A stretch of 64,000 nucleotides of DNA from Isoetes taiwanensis (Eukaryota; Streptophyta; Lycopodiopsida; Isoetales; Isoetaceae), in assembly GCA_021234155.1 (NCBI GenBank), contig JAJEKV010000025.1, positions 1,693,995-1,757,994 of the forward strand, given 5' to 3'. The notes beneath the pieces are model-generated. The model saw only the letters and a program-made list of their open reading frames with translations. It was not told the DNA's origin and did no database searches. Position numbers and translations under genes: made by a program. This document shows, piece by piece, positions 1 to 12,024 of the stretch (positions within the stretch are counted from its first letter, which is position 1; each line of letters begins with the position of its first letter).

Positions 1-1175
1 CTTGATGGGCTTGAGTTTTCATCAGGCAAATCCTTATAACAGATCCGAGAAGTTAATGTCTCCCATTGTTTTTGCAGAGCACACAGGGTCGGAACTTGCA
101 GGGATTTCAGGGTGTTTAAGACAGCTTCGCAGAATTCTAAAAGGGCTTCGGGGTGGCTGCTTCCATGATCTATTGAACTTTCTTATTATGCTTATGGCCG
201 ATTCTTACAAATCTGACAGCAGATAGGCTAGCAAGGAGACGTTTTTCCCTGATGACCCATTCCGTCAGTTCAAAAATCAGTCCAAACACAGACAATTCAT
301 CCTGGGAATGCAGTACATATTTCTCTTTTGCTTGCGGGGAATTGCCTATGCAAGACTTCATAAATTTACCACTCCTTGGCCTCTGTAAGTATGCTTGTGC
401 AAGAATGCATGTTTTATAGATTAAACGGTTTTATTTTTTTGCCCCCCAGATTCCAACTTCTTGTCTCCCCTCTTGTGCGCTATTTTGGGAGTTCCAAAGA
501 CATTCTTTGTTGGATCGCGATATTTTTGTTCGCAATGCTCTCGTTGACATGTATAACAAACACGGATCTTTGCTTGGCTAATGTTTTCTTTGTCCGCAAT
601 TTCCACGAGTATTTAATCATTCTTCTTTGCTTTGCCGGGGATGAAAACAACGGCTCCCGGCAAAATATATCTTTTCCTATCTAGCTTCGGGTTCATGTCT
701 TCCTTTGTACAGCTATTTCGAAATGGTGATGGCCGAAACCCAGGGCCTTTCAGTGGTATTTTTCTTGCTTTATCTCTTTACATTACTTAAAAATGCTGAT
801 TACTAGTGAAGACGGCTTGGAAGACCTACATCTAAGTGATCAACATGATGCCGCAGATGATCTGAGAGGGAAATTGAAGTCCTTTTCCAATGTGACTCTG
901 TTTACGTAGATGCTAAAAATCCCAAAACCTCTCGATGATGCATTTGTTGATCAAACTACATCCGCTAAGTCTAAAGACCGTGTATATCAGCCAGATTGTG
1001 GATGTGGCGATGCCCTATTCTAGATAATTTTTATGAAAACGTTCCACATCCGTGTCGAAACTTAGAAAGGGTTCTGATCACCCTAAGCGCGATCATTCAA
1101 AGGTGGAGCATGTTATACGATGTATATTTTAGATATCAGCTTTTATAATTGGATCAAAAGCGGCAAGACAACATC
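1..1175. other. unresolved region left of the kinase remnant
   Basis: No gene is recognised. From 793 to 1020 one plus frame reads 75 codons with a single TAG at 907-909. Its composition (acidic first half, then a Cys pair near the end) is protein-like, but it matches no family I know. It could be an old exon of the same pseudogene as the kinase remnant downstream. The rest of the stretch is AT-rich with short open frames only. Confidence 0.3.
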
Positions 1176-1189
1176 CATTGGGATCATCT

Positions 1190-1319
1190 TGAGTGTAAAA
1201 TTCTAGAGGAAATAGGACAAGGCTTGGTCGCGATGGGGTGTACGAGCACTATGCATTCCATTCAATGAAGTGGTTGCGGTTAAAAGTCTCGATCTAGAGA
1301 GATGCAAGAGCAATCAATG
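1190..1319 (+). pseudogene. STE20/GCK-like protein kinase, exon 1 remnant (kinase N-lobe)
   Basis: Two plus frames together spell the start of a plant STE20-like kinase domain. The first reads KILEEIGQG, the glycine-rich ATP loop. After a frame change near 1235 the other frame reads CIPFNEVVAVKSLDLERCKSN, where AVKS holds the ATP-binding lysine. In the first frame translation stops soon after the glycine loop, so the exon is broken. A possible splice donor follows at about 1319-1321. The family phosphorylates Ser/Thr in signalling, and the closest plant relatives I recognise are the BLUS1-type GCK kinases. The rest of the domain lies 8 kb downstream at 9400-9672. Family identity is confident and pseudogene status follows from the frameshift, but whether any transcript is made is unknown. 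Confidence 0.72.
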
Positions 1320-1732
1320 GTAACTTACTTCCTCTAATAATAATAAATAACTAAGATGCTAAATTTTGCAGTTTGTAATTTCCTGATGGATGGGGCTTAT
1401 CTTCTAAGCACACTTCTTGGTATCAAACATGTAAAATGTTTGCTTTGGATGTTTTACGACCTTATAGTTAAGGAATGAAAATGCACGGTAAAAGTATCTC
1501 CTTACACATTCATAATCTTCTAACCATTGTCATAGTTGCTCCGCCCATGTATGACAAAGTTAGATTTGCTTAAGTTAGATTTGCATTTGGTTTGGCGAGA
1601 ACATTTGTTTTAAAATGCATGGTAACTTATAGGTGTTGGAAGATTTTTCTTCTTAATTTATAAAGTAGGCAGCAAAATGCAATGCGGCATATAGTTTTAT
1701 GGATGATGCATTGATGGCGATAATTATCTTAT

Positions 1733-1850
1733 CCCCTCGATCAGAGCCACATCGGATCGCCGATGAGAAAGACGGCCTATATTAGGCCATTAATGGATTT
1801 CGCGCAGTTATCAAGCGTCTTCCTCGGCATTCTTCCGTTCTCGTGGCGAA
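1733..1850 (+). repeat. direct repeat, left copy, with palindrome GGCCTATATTAGGCC
   Basis: About 115 bp resemble 8462-8575 in the same orientation. Both hold a segment reading ATCGGATCGCC and the 15-base near-palindrome GGCCTATATTAGGCC, followed by a GCGTCTTC segment and a TTCTCGT segment. The two copies are 6.7 kb apart near the outer edges of the pyrimidine-rich block, so they could be degenerate terminal repeats of one element. Confidence 0.5.
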
Positions 1851-4800
1851 ACCTCCATTCATCGCGGCATCTCTTTCCTTGTCCATTTACTTCCTCTCTT
1901 CATCATCTTGCTCCCTCTTCCTCTCATGTTATCTTCTTCACCTTTATCCCCATCCTTTCAGTTTTTCGTACATCCCGCTGCGGGCACATTACAGAGCAGG
2001 ATTGCTTAGCCCATTTCTAAATCACTCTGTGTCTTGCTTGTCTTTTTAATGTTGTTGTTTTTGTTTTTAGAACTTCTTACAGATTGGCATTCAAGAATTC
2101 ACGCCATATCGCTTGGGGATCCGGATCGACGATTCGTATGTCCAATCCATCAGTTGGGTTGGATTTCGGCCAGGCTGATTGACGTATAGGACAGAAGCAG
2201 GGTTGGAACTGCATGCAATCTCTGCTTCTTAGCTTTTCCGTCCTTTGTTTGCTTCTCTTCTTCTTCAATGGGACGTTTGTCCGGTAGAGGTATGGCATTT
2301 CCGCAAATTCTGATGCATGCACACAGTCCACAGTCCTCTTACTTCATGCCAACAGTTCTATCACTTATGGAGTGTGGTTTTCCTTGAATTCTGAGGCATG
2401 CACAAAGCTTTTATAGATGGATTTCTAACGCAATTTGTTTCCCAAGCAGGGTGATCGGATTCAGCTGTATGATGTATCCGCCGTTTCTTTTTAATCTTTC
2501 CAACAGTAGGACATTTGTTGCACCACATGCTTTCCCTGCAAAGTACATGCTTGGTTTCTGCCTTAGGTTCACTTAGTCACAGGCCAATTAAGTTAGCAAT
2601 CAGTCCCACTGCATAGGGAATTGGACACATCGGGACTCTTGCCGGGATCGTGATGGGTTGATCTGGTAGCTGGACTGCACTCGATTGATCGGCATCCAAT
2701 CTCTTTTTGTTGTTGTTCCTCCATGGTAGCTTGATTTCCCATCTCGTTTCTCCCTTCTGCCTCTGTTCTAGTACATAAATCAATTTGCCTATTTGCCTAG
2801 CCTTCTCGCTTTGCCTCTTTCCCTATCGATCATCTTTCAGATCCTCAGCCCATTAGCTACTTGCCGCTTCCTCTCCCATACCTCTTCATGATCAATGGGA
2901 TCTGCATCGACTTGTTGGAGCAGCTCAGATATCTAACATCTTTCTGCCCAGACATCTAGTTCCCTGCCATAATCGGATTCTTATATTGCAGTGGGCAACC
3001 TGGAGTTGTTGAACTTCCAGCCTGGATCACATGCGACGGACCTGAGACTGGAGAGGATTCGCTTGTTTATTTCTTGGCTGGCTTTTTTCACAGGAGTATG
3101 CGCAGGAACGGAGTTGGGATGGAGCTGCATGCGGCATTTGCTTCATTGATGGCAGCCTCAGCTTTTCTTATTCTTCCTTGTCTTCATTTGCCCAGGCTCT
3201 CAGCCATCAGTTTCAGCCCACGGCGTTTTTTGGTCTGACCTTAGCATCTGGTGCATGACCGATTGGCATTTTCCTGGCATCCGGGCACCTGCATGCAAGA
3301 TCCGGCCTGCCTTCCTCTGGTTTTAGCAGGTCGGCTTCAGATCCGACGATCCTGCTCCTCCACGCTGCCTTTTCAATGGGCTTTCATCGGCCCAGCCAAT
3401 ATTAGCATGCCACGTCACTTCTAAGCCCCTATCCTTTCATAAGGTAATTGTCTAATTTGCATTTTCCTTCTCCTTCGCCTTCATTGAGTCCCTTTTTTCC
3501 TAAATCCGGCTGCTCCGTGGGTTACGGCACATATGCGTTTAGTCTTGGCAGTGTTTTTATAGTCTACACCGGTTCTATGTGCATTGGATTGGATTTTAAA
3601 ACCAATTTTTTGGCATACATGCATTCTTCCTATACATTTGACGATTTTGCTTTTTTCCATGATTTGGAAGGCCTGCTTTTCTCTTAGGCCCTAGTTTTTT
3701 TCTATCTGCAGATTCTTTGCATTAATTCGTTTAAGTTGGGTGATTCTTTGGATATGGGTTTAAACCCGATGTGAGCTCAACCTATAGTTTTCATTGGGCC
3801 ATATTATGTTTGCCTCTTTTTTTATGCGTGGAGAAACATCTGTAGATTTGTTAAATGATGTGGTATTGTTCCAACATATTCATTTGATGCACGTATTGAC
3901 TGGTATCTCATGCATGCCGTATATGGCTCGTTGCTCCATCGTGGTTTATTTGCATTTTGATTTGTCCTTGGGGGCTGTTCACCATACTTTGGGAATTTAC
4001 TTGCATTATTCACGCATTATGCTAGTAGACCCTCATTGTGAGAATGGGTGATAACATGTTTGGTATTTGCATTTAAATATGGGTTTGGCATCTTATTCTT
4101 CTCATTGGTGCTTACTGGGACTTTTGACTCTACGATATGCATGATCATTTGCCTATTCATTGGCTCATCTCATTTATCACGGCGTTTGTTCCTCTTTTTT
4201 CAACATATTTTCTCCATCGGTTACTATTTGTCTTATGCTCCCTATTTTACTTATCATGGCCTTTTCATAGCCTTTGATTTTTTATAATGGTTACATAGGT
4301 TATCTTATGCCCCCTTTACATATACCCTCGGAGGGAATTACGAATCACATTTACATTATATTTTCTATCATTTGGGTGTCCCTTTTCTTTTTCCTATCTT
4401 GGGGTTCTCGATTGTTATGTTTTTCTCACGTCTTATTCATAATTGCATTAGAATATCACGGCATCTAGGGGCTTTTTTTTTAGGGGGGTGGTTTTTCCCC
4501 CATGTTATCTCTTTCATATGTGATCTTTTCCAAGTTGATGGACATCTAGTTTTTTATATATGTGACGTTATCCTTTGAATTTGAGGCTTTTTCATCGTTG
4601 TTTTCGGATTTTCTTCTTTGCACTTGTGTTTTTATCGTGGATTCGATGCACCATACTATTCTGAGGGGTCTATGCTCTCCTCGCTATTTGTTTTTTCTCT
4701 TGTTTATGTTACGGCTCACTTTTTTTACCTCGTTTTAGTCTTGTGGTCGTTTACTTGGGATGTTGTCTTGTTTTCATAATTCTATCTGCTGCCTCTCTTG

Positions 4801-6996
4801 GTTTATTATATTTTTATTGCCTATAGATTTGTGGCCACCATCTTGAGGGTTGCATTTGTCTTTTTACATTGATGCATTCCATTTCCATGGTAGGTTCTTG
4901 GTATGGCTTCAATTAGTGTTATTTCTCCGACATGCATCTCTTTTGTATGTTATTTTTTTTATATTGTGGTTCCCATGTGGTTATATGTGGCATTCCTTTT
5001 TCGTGTTTAGGATTTCCCCATGGTGGTTTGGGTTTTATTTTTTGCACTTGTGTTTGTATCTTATGTGTGATGCACTACACTTTCGGCTTTCGGGTGGTAT
5101 CGTTATTAGTTGGTATTATCTTCTACATTCTAGGTTGGGTGCGCACTTTGTTGCCTTGTATATATCACATTGTAATGGTTCCTTCATTTGGTATTACGTT
5201 ATTTTTCGATTCTCGATAACTTGGGGGTTTGGCATAAGGGGGTTCGTTTTATAAAAAGGTTTCTAATTATTATTGTTGTTCCTCATGTATGAGGCACCTA
5301 TAGGGGTCTGTGATCGGTTTCATGGTTCTGAACTCAGGCTTATCTCTCTTTTCTTGTGTTACTTTTTTACATTTTTGCGTTTGGTTGACAACGTGGGTTT
5401 CCCTATATGTTGGCATCCTCTTATTAATCATAGGCATTCACATGGTTTTTGATTTTTTATGTTGGGCATCATTCGAATTTGCGATGTATCAAACTATTTT
5501 CAACGTTATAATTTCTATGCATTCTCAGGGTTTGATTTTTCTTTTTTCGTATTGTTGCCTGTGCTCTGGTTCAAGTCGATCTTGTTGCCTATCCTTTTGC
5601 AATGTTGTTATCAAACGTTGTTTTCCTTTTTTAGGCATACGGAGCATTACGGTGGTTTCATTTTCTTTTCACGTTATTGCCTATGTCATGTTTCCGATTC
5701 TGCTGCCTAGCTAGCTTTTTTGCGATTTATTATGTGGTGTTTTCGATTCTGCTACCTAGCTAGCTTTTTTGTGATTTATTGTTCATCTGCAAGGTTGCAT
5801 CTTGTCTTTCTAACGTTTATGCATCTTCTTCACAACCATAGGTTGGCTTTTCCTCTTCATCTTATTGCTTTTGTATTGGGTTATTTATCATTATTGACAA
5901 CTTGGGAGGTTTTGCATAAGTGGGCCTCATCTTTTTGCATTATATGCATTGACGTGGTTGGTTTCTTCTTGTGTTTATGCATTATCTGCAATTGCATAGC
6001 TTGAGTTGTTCCTACTTAGCTGGATATTGCCTTTTATTTCGGGTCGCATTCTCGTTCTTCGGGTTGATTCTCCCGGCGCCGGTACGCCTTCTGGGATTCC
6101 TCATCACGAGGACTTGACTTGTTTTTGTCAGGGCGTCCTCTTTTTTTTTTCTCGGGGCTGGCGGAGACTCTTCTTACCATTGTTTTGTTCTATGATGTAT
6201 TTCCTTTTTCGGGTTAGTGAGGTGATCACCGTCTATCGCGAACCCTTCCAACTCTTCTCCGTGAGTTAAACTTTCTCCACCACGACTCGCTCGTGCTGCT
6301 GGTCCTCGTCGTCAACGCAACGCTTCCCTTTCCTTTGAGCCGGACTCTTTGGACACCAGTTCACTTTCTCCCCCGACCTCTCCCATTCCCGCCTCTGCCA
6401 TACCCATGCTTTCTGCCCCGTTTCTCCTGATTATACACAATTATTGCAGGAGCTTCAGCAGCAGCGGGCCACACTTCAGGCACTCCAGACATCAGCAGTT
6501 TCCGTTCCTATAAACTTCTCGACCCAGCTCGTATCTGCCCCTTCTACCTCAATCTCCTCCCTATTTCATCGCACACATTGGGCGTTCTTGGGGGGTTCCA
6601 CATCTCACGAAGCATTTTGTCTTCTTTTCTTATTGCAGTTACTTGTTATTCTTTTTTATTATTTATCGTTATTGTTTTTTTCTTTTGGGGATCCATGATG
6701 AAGGGTTCCGTTTCCTCCGTTTTTTTGCTCGCTATGCAGGGTCCACATGTTGAGGTTCGTACTCACGGTTGATGGCGGTCCTCGTTCTCTCGGGCTTGCT
6801 ACGTGTTTGCCGGCTTAGCGGCAGTGGGTTAAAGCCCCTCTTACGTCTCACCCTGCTTCGTCGTTAGCCGTGCCCCACTTCGACCCTTGGAGTTTTCGCG
6901 GCGGCTAGGCTTATAGTTTATGCAGTTCCGCCTCATTTTCTTGTTGTGCTCCGTTAAACTCGTTAGCCGTGACCCAACTCCGCGCTTGGCGGTTTT

Positions 6997-7103
<107 letters not shown>

Positions 7104-8461
7104 TTTTGTCGTTAAGCTCTTTTCCCATTCAAGTATTTTTGTGACACATTTTCCACCTCGTTGTCCTTTGTGGCTACATTTCTTCTATGTATATTCTATA
7201 TTTGGTTTGGTGCGATACTTGGACTTGAATATTTGGGGATTGCATTTAAGATTTTTTCTTCTTTTTTTGGCATGATCAGCTCTAGTGTTTGTTGGTTCCT
7301 TTGTTCACTGTATTAGTGCACTTATTTGTTGTTTCCTGAAGTTGTATTTTCTAATCTTGACCATGGGTGATGGGTGATATTGGTTCGGTGTACCAACTTT
7401 ATGGATTTGGGAGCTTCTTTGTTTTCGTTAGCTCCACTTTGTCATGTTCGCAGTCGGCTTATTTTTCGTGCATAGCTTTGCTCGCTATATATGATATGAT
7501 ATTCCATAATCATTGTGTCAGTTTCGAGACGTTAGACGTGGTTGACTTTTCATGTTCTTTTAGCCCATAGTTTTTATCATTCTTCCCCGTTTCCTCCGTT
7601 TTTTGCTCGATATGCAGGGTCCACATGTTGAGGTTCGTACTTCCGATTGCTGGCAGTCCTTGTCCTCTCGCGCTCGCTACGTGGTGTGCGACTCTCCTCG
7701 ACATCTCCATGTTTCTCGTTCCATCTTTAGGTCTATGCATTTTTTATTCCTATCGTAAGTTTTTCCTTTTTTGCCTTATTATCTCGGGTTACTTGTTATT
7801 CTTCCTTCTTATTTATGTCGTTATTGTTTTTGGGGATCCATCATGAAGGGTTCCTTTGTTCACTTATCTCCCTCTAGATGTTGACCACGGGTTGGTAGGG
7901 CATAATGGCCACATTCACGGACTTGGTCCGTCATCCGCATTCATATCATATGTGCATTATGCGCGTGCGTGGTTTGTTTTTCATCGCCTTGTTGCCTTGT
8001 TAAGCTTCACTTTATCATCCTCGGATGTCTCCTTCCTCCATTTCTTGACCTCGGCGGCCATACCCTTTTTTCATCAAATCTTCAACCTTCCCTCCTCGAT
8101 CCTCCCTCCGTGCCCTCTTCTTAGTTCCTCGCCTTCTTCTTTTGTCCTTTATCCTTATCCATTTTTGCTTTCGGGGTGGTGGCGGGGAGTGTCTTCTAGC
8201 TATAGGCTTGCATCCATCCCAATATGGTACTCATTAAATTTCGTCGGGGAGGAGCTTCGGCCACTGCGGCTTGGGGGTTCTGCATGAGGCTGCGCGGCGT
8301 GCTCCACGGTCGGCGGGCGCTCTTCTTCTTCTCACTCGTTATGTGCTTGGCGATCCGACTCAACACTTGGCGGTTATGTCGCGTGGGCCGGGCTTATAGT
8401 GGAGGAAGTCCTTTGGTAGTCGGCGGTTTTGTGTCTCTCGCGGAGTCCTTTCCCGAATCCC

Positions 8462-8575
8462 ATCGATCCAGAGCCATCGGATCGCCATTCTGGGAAAGGG
8501 CGGCCTATATTAGGCCATTGTCGTTTTTAAGGTTTATCGGCGTCTTCTCCGCAAACCGACATTCTTAGTTCTCGT
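8462..8575 (+). repeat. direct repeat, right copy, with palindrome GGCCTATATTAGGCC
   Basis: Partner of 1733-1850 (see there). Immediately before it, GTGTCTCTCGCG plus AGTCCTTTCCC recurs at about 9350-9371, so this terminal region contains a second, shorter duplication. Confidence 0.5.
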
Positions 8576-9149
8576 AGCTTCCCCCCCCCCTTTGCGTGGG
8601 CGTCTACCTCTTTTCATTTATATATATTTATTTGTTCATGCACTTTTGTGTTCTCCACTTGTGGGTGTGGCTTTTCCATGTTGTTGTTGTTTCCTTCGCA
8701 TTCTACTATGTTATTCTCCACCTGTGGGTCTTTGCTATTTTTTATCCACCTTGAGGGTGAGGCATATTTTGATATAGTGAATTTCCACCCATTTGGGTCT
8801 TTGCTTTTTCCACCCTAGGGGTGATGCTATCTTTTCTGTTATGTTCTTTTTTCTACCTATTTTTATTTCTCATCTCTTAGGTCCTTTGTTGATCTTGATC
8901 TTTTTATGGCTATGCTTGTTTTGCGGTTCTAACCATTACGGGTGTTTTTCGGAGTTCTTTGGTCTTGCAGGTTTTCTTATATTCCACCAGTTCCGGGGGA
9001 CTTGCCGCGTTTCTGTTCGTCCTCCTCTTCGTTACCTTCGGGGATCTCACCATTGGCTGGGGTCGTGCTCTATGCTCACCTTCGCTCTCGTCCGGTTTCT
9101 CTCTGTTCTCCAGGCAACACATTCGAGGTTGGTGGCAACCATTTCTCAT

Positions 9150-9188
9150 TAGGGTTTTCCTCGAAAACCCGAAAGGGCGGGGTTTTTT
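9150..9188 (+). other. isolated LINE-family 3' hairpin
   Basis: GGGTTTT, a short spacer, AAAACCC, a GAAA tetraloop, then GGGCGGGGTTTT. The same architecture ends LINE-B (34062-34095) and LINE-C (45806-45846). Here there is no LINE coding sequence upstream and the conserved tail segment (GTCCCATAG, GGTCTCCGTGG) is missing. It is either a remnant of a LINE or the tail of a non-autonomous partner that uses the same reverse transcriptase. Confidence 0.6.
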
Positions 9189-9399
9189 ATCCCGATGAGA
9201 AGTTGTTGCCATTGCCCTCCTATATTGCCTTGGCATATTTTCTTATGGGGTAGTCCGATATTGTTCCTATGGTCGGCTACCCCTCTCTCTCTCTTCCAAA
9301 CATTGTATACTGCTGCTGTGATGAATGACAAGCCTATCGGCCGGTTTTGTGTCTCTCGCGAGTCCTTTCCCAGAATGTAAGTCATTTCTTGATTTGCAG

Positions 9400-9672
9400 G
9401 ATGACATCCGAAGGGAGGCTCATTAATCATCCCAATGTTGTAAAGTCGTATTGTTCATTTGTTGTAGACTGTAACCTTTGGGTGGTTATGCCATATATGA
9501 CTGGAGGCTTATGTCTGCACATAATGAAGGCAGTATACCTAGATCATTTCGAGGAGACTATTATTGCCACATTTTTAAAAGAATCTTTAAAAGCTTTGGA
9601 CTACCTTCATCGACATGGACATATTCATCGTGATGTTAAGGTGATCCATTGTGATGCAGGGAATTGAGATTA
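9400..9672 (+). pseudogene. STE20/GCK-like protein kinase, exon 2 remnant (catalytic core)
   Basis: A splice acceptor TTTGCAG ends at 9399 and is followed by the reading DDIRREA. A small deletion then shifts the frame, which continues as LINHPNVVKSYCSF, LWVVMPYMTGG, IATFLKESLKALDYLHRHG and HIHRDVK. These are the alpha-C, hinge and catalytic-loop parts of a STE20-like kinase, and HRD-V-K carries the catalytic Asp and Lys. After HRDVK five extra codons precede AGN, and then a TGA ends the frame where family members continue AGNIL. The activation loop and C-lobe are absent. With 1190-1319 it forms one dead kinase gene split by about 8 kb. Frameshift, insertion and stop together rule out a working kinase. 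Confidence 0.8.
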
Positions 9673-9782
9673 TAAAATGTACTCATAGTTGTTTGCAATG
9701 GAAATAATTTGTTTGTCTTGATGTTATTATGCTTTTTAGTAATTAATATTTAGGCCCATAAAGTTTTCCTATGTTTGCTTTA
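9673..9782. other. AT-rich spacer
   Basis: No gene. A 15-base segment here (GTAATTAATATTTAG) reappears reverse-complemented near 59803-59817, beside the second foldback copy. The two neighbourhoods may therefore share more than the element itself. Confidence 0.4.
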
Positions 9783-10131
9783 GTTAGGGCCCGAAGGGCC
9801 CAAAAAATTTTTTAATATAACAATAAACACACAACTACCATTAGCATTATTAACACAAACCATTGCATTTAACACATTTAAATTAAAATCCCCCTTAAAC
9901 CCCCTTTGGTTTGGGTGCATATTCACACGGGGGGTTACGTAGGGCAGCGAGAGCCTCAAAACTATATATACAATACATGTATAAAATTAACACCATTAAG
10001 TACATTCTCTCAAACCTTATAGTATTTTGCAAATCTCAATATACAGTATACAAAAACTTGTACATGCATACCCCACAAACGAGGATCACTATGTACGGTC
10101 CAGATCAAGGAATAAAGAGCAAATATGCCAC
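9783..10131 (+). mobile_element. foldback/MITE-like element, copy 1: left arm plus middle
   Basis: It starts with GTTAGGGCCCGAAGGGCCC and runs about 180 bp through a C-rich then G-rich arm, followed by a middle part (about 9999-10131). The middle part recurs at 59329-59459 in the same orientation, while the arm recurs reverse-complemented at about 59459-59631. Copy 1 thus has left arm plus middle, and copy 2 has middle plus right arm. A complete element would be arm, middle, inverted arm. Copy 1 is cut at its right end by the tandem LTR array. No transposase is visible. Confidence 0.6.
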
Positions 10132-11207
10132 AACCAAATCCATGGTTGCAACCCTGATTGAGTCCACAATCAGGAATATTCAAGTCCAGCCCTTTAGGCT
10201 AAAAATTGCGTCAGTTCATTTAGAGGTCTTTCATTTTAATTCTTAGAAATGGCCTCAATTCATTTAGAGGACTTGACACCTTTATATATTTTCATAGATA
10301 AAGGATTGCAGATAACTTGCAAAGTTCGCTCAATACTCCTGCGCAAGTCTCATTTACATCGTAATGTCCATGTTCTGCGAAAACTCAATCACAACTTTAG
10401 AACCTGCAAACCCAGTAACTGCTAACTGCACGTATCATCTAACATAAGTTCACGAAAATTTTCCACCCAATATGCCAAAGTGAAATTAGTTAGCATTGAA
10501 CCATTACCGTCAAGCTTTTCAGTTTTTAGATTTTTAAAGTTAGAACTTAATTTTTGGTCATTCCTCATAGAAATACATCAGTTCTTAAAACTCACTCGTT
10601 GCTATACCACGACTAAATATAAAATAGTTCTTGTCGAGTCAACCTAGACAAAATTCAAAGCTTATAACAAGGTTTTAAGGGTAAATTTTTCCATAGTACT
10701 AACCAACACGCCAAAAGGGCGGATCCTTCCCTTCTCAGGAATAAACTTAGTTCCTCGAGAAGACCTCCAAAAACCACAAATTGAACATCAACTTAATTTG
10801 TCTCAACAAAATGTTTACTAACCTCCACCAGAAGCACCAACTTCTGATCAATCTCCATTCCAGTTTGCAATCTCCAGCACCAACCAGAAGACCTGCGAAC
10901 ATCAGGAATACTAAACATTCTATTCACATGGACATGAGCACCAACTCATTCCAATCTCTTGGACATGGCATCCGCTCATTCCAATCACTTGGTCAAGAGC
11001 ACCAACTCTTTCCAACCTTGAGGCACCAACCTCAGCCATAAGGATGCAATAAGAAATATCTAAAGATTCTAATCACAATCCCTAAACATCAATTTCATAC
11101 CAGACAAGAGGTAACCTATTTCCTTAAGATATCTTGAGTGCTGCTAAGACACTCAAATTTCCAACTCTTCCATCACCCACAGCTCCGCTGATAAAGACCG
11201 GAACTGA

Positions 11208-11219
11208 GCTCTGATACCA
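11208..11219 (-). promoter_or_regulatory. primer binding site (initiator-Met tRNA type)
   Basis: The minus strand reads TGGTATCAGAGC, the usual plant initiator-methionine tRNA complement, two bases from the LTR end. It is repeated intact at 13271-13282 and with a one-base loss left of LTR3. Confidence 0.85.
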
Positions 11220-11221
11220 AT

Positions 11222-11864
11222 TGTTACGAATGCTCTATTCTTCCTACAAATTCATCAACTTATTAGAAAACAAAATACCACAGGGTACTCGTTTTACCAC
11301 CCAACCGGACCAACTAGAAGAGATATCACCAAGTCAAGCTACTCCGCAAGACTGTATAAGAACAAACTCTTTCTAGCCACCAACCACTGGTGTTACATGA
11401 ACTCCTTCTAATGATATAAGCAAGGAACAAAAGAAGATACTAGAGGGTAAGGCTAGGCACATCATCAACATAGGAAGAAGCAGATCTAGTTGTGCAGTCA
11501 ACTCAGACCCCTATGCACCTTTCTGGGCATAACTTTCAAACCGTAAGGAATCTATGGACAACCAAGCCCAATCGGGAAACTAGACTTCAAGGGCTTTCCA
11601 ACAAGGTAAGGATCGCCGATTTCTGAGTTGTGGTCGCGGAGATATCACATCTCAAATTTGTCCTTCTATTTATAGGTAACAATACCTTTTTTTGCCTTTT
11701 TGCCTCTAAATAAAGGTCAAGGTTTATTTTTAGCTCTCTCTTTGATAATAGCAAGGCTTAGACATACTAAATGAATTTCTTACTTGATCATATCAATAAA
11801 TATTGTTCCATGCAAGGCCACTCCCCCGAGCACCATTATTAGTTATTAACCTTAAACCATATCA
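11222..11864 (-). repeat. LTR1 of the tandem array
   Basis: 643 bp, beginning TGTTACG and ending ATATCA on plus (TGATAT to GTAACA on minus). A TATA box, CCTATAAATAG on minus, lies near 11669-11679, consistent with a promoter reading leftward into the primer site. Confidence 0.88.
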
Positions 11865-11882
11865 ATTCCTCCCCTTCTCGGG
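11865..11882 (-). promoter_or_regulatory. polypurine tract of the tandem retroelement
   Basis: The minus strand reads CCCGAGAAGGGGAGGAAT directly before the LTR, as expected for the plus-strand primer. It is repeated at 13928 and 15990. LTR4 lacks it because unrelated DNA begins at 16704. Confidence 0.75.
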
Positions 11883-12024
11883 ATTGATCGTCCTCGATCA
11901 AGAAATTATATGGCAAATTTGACACAACCAAGTCCATGGCTACAACCTGCATAATAAAAAGTTGTCAAGTCCAGCCCTTTAGGCTAAAAATTTCCAAGTC
12001 TAGCCCTTTAGGCTAAAAATGTTC

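Noticed and set aside
3448-6269. Many open plus frames rich in Phe, Leu, Ser and Tyr, resembling membrane proteins
   Set aside because: They occur in all three frames at once and follow the pyrimidine-rich composition. No conserved motifs or splice structure.
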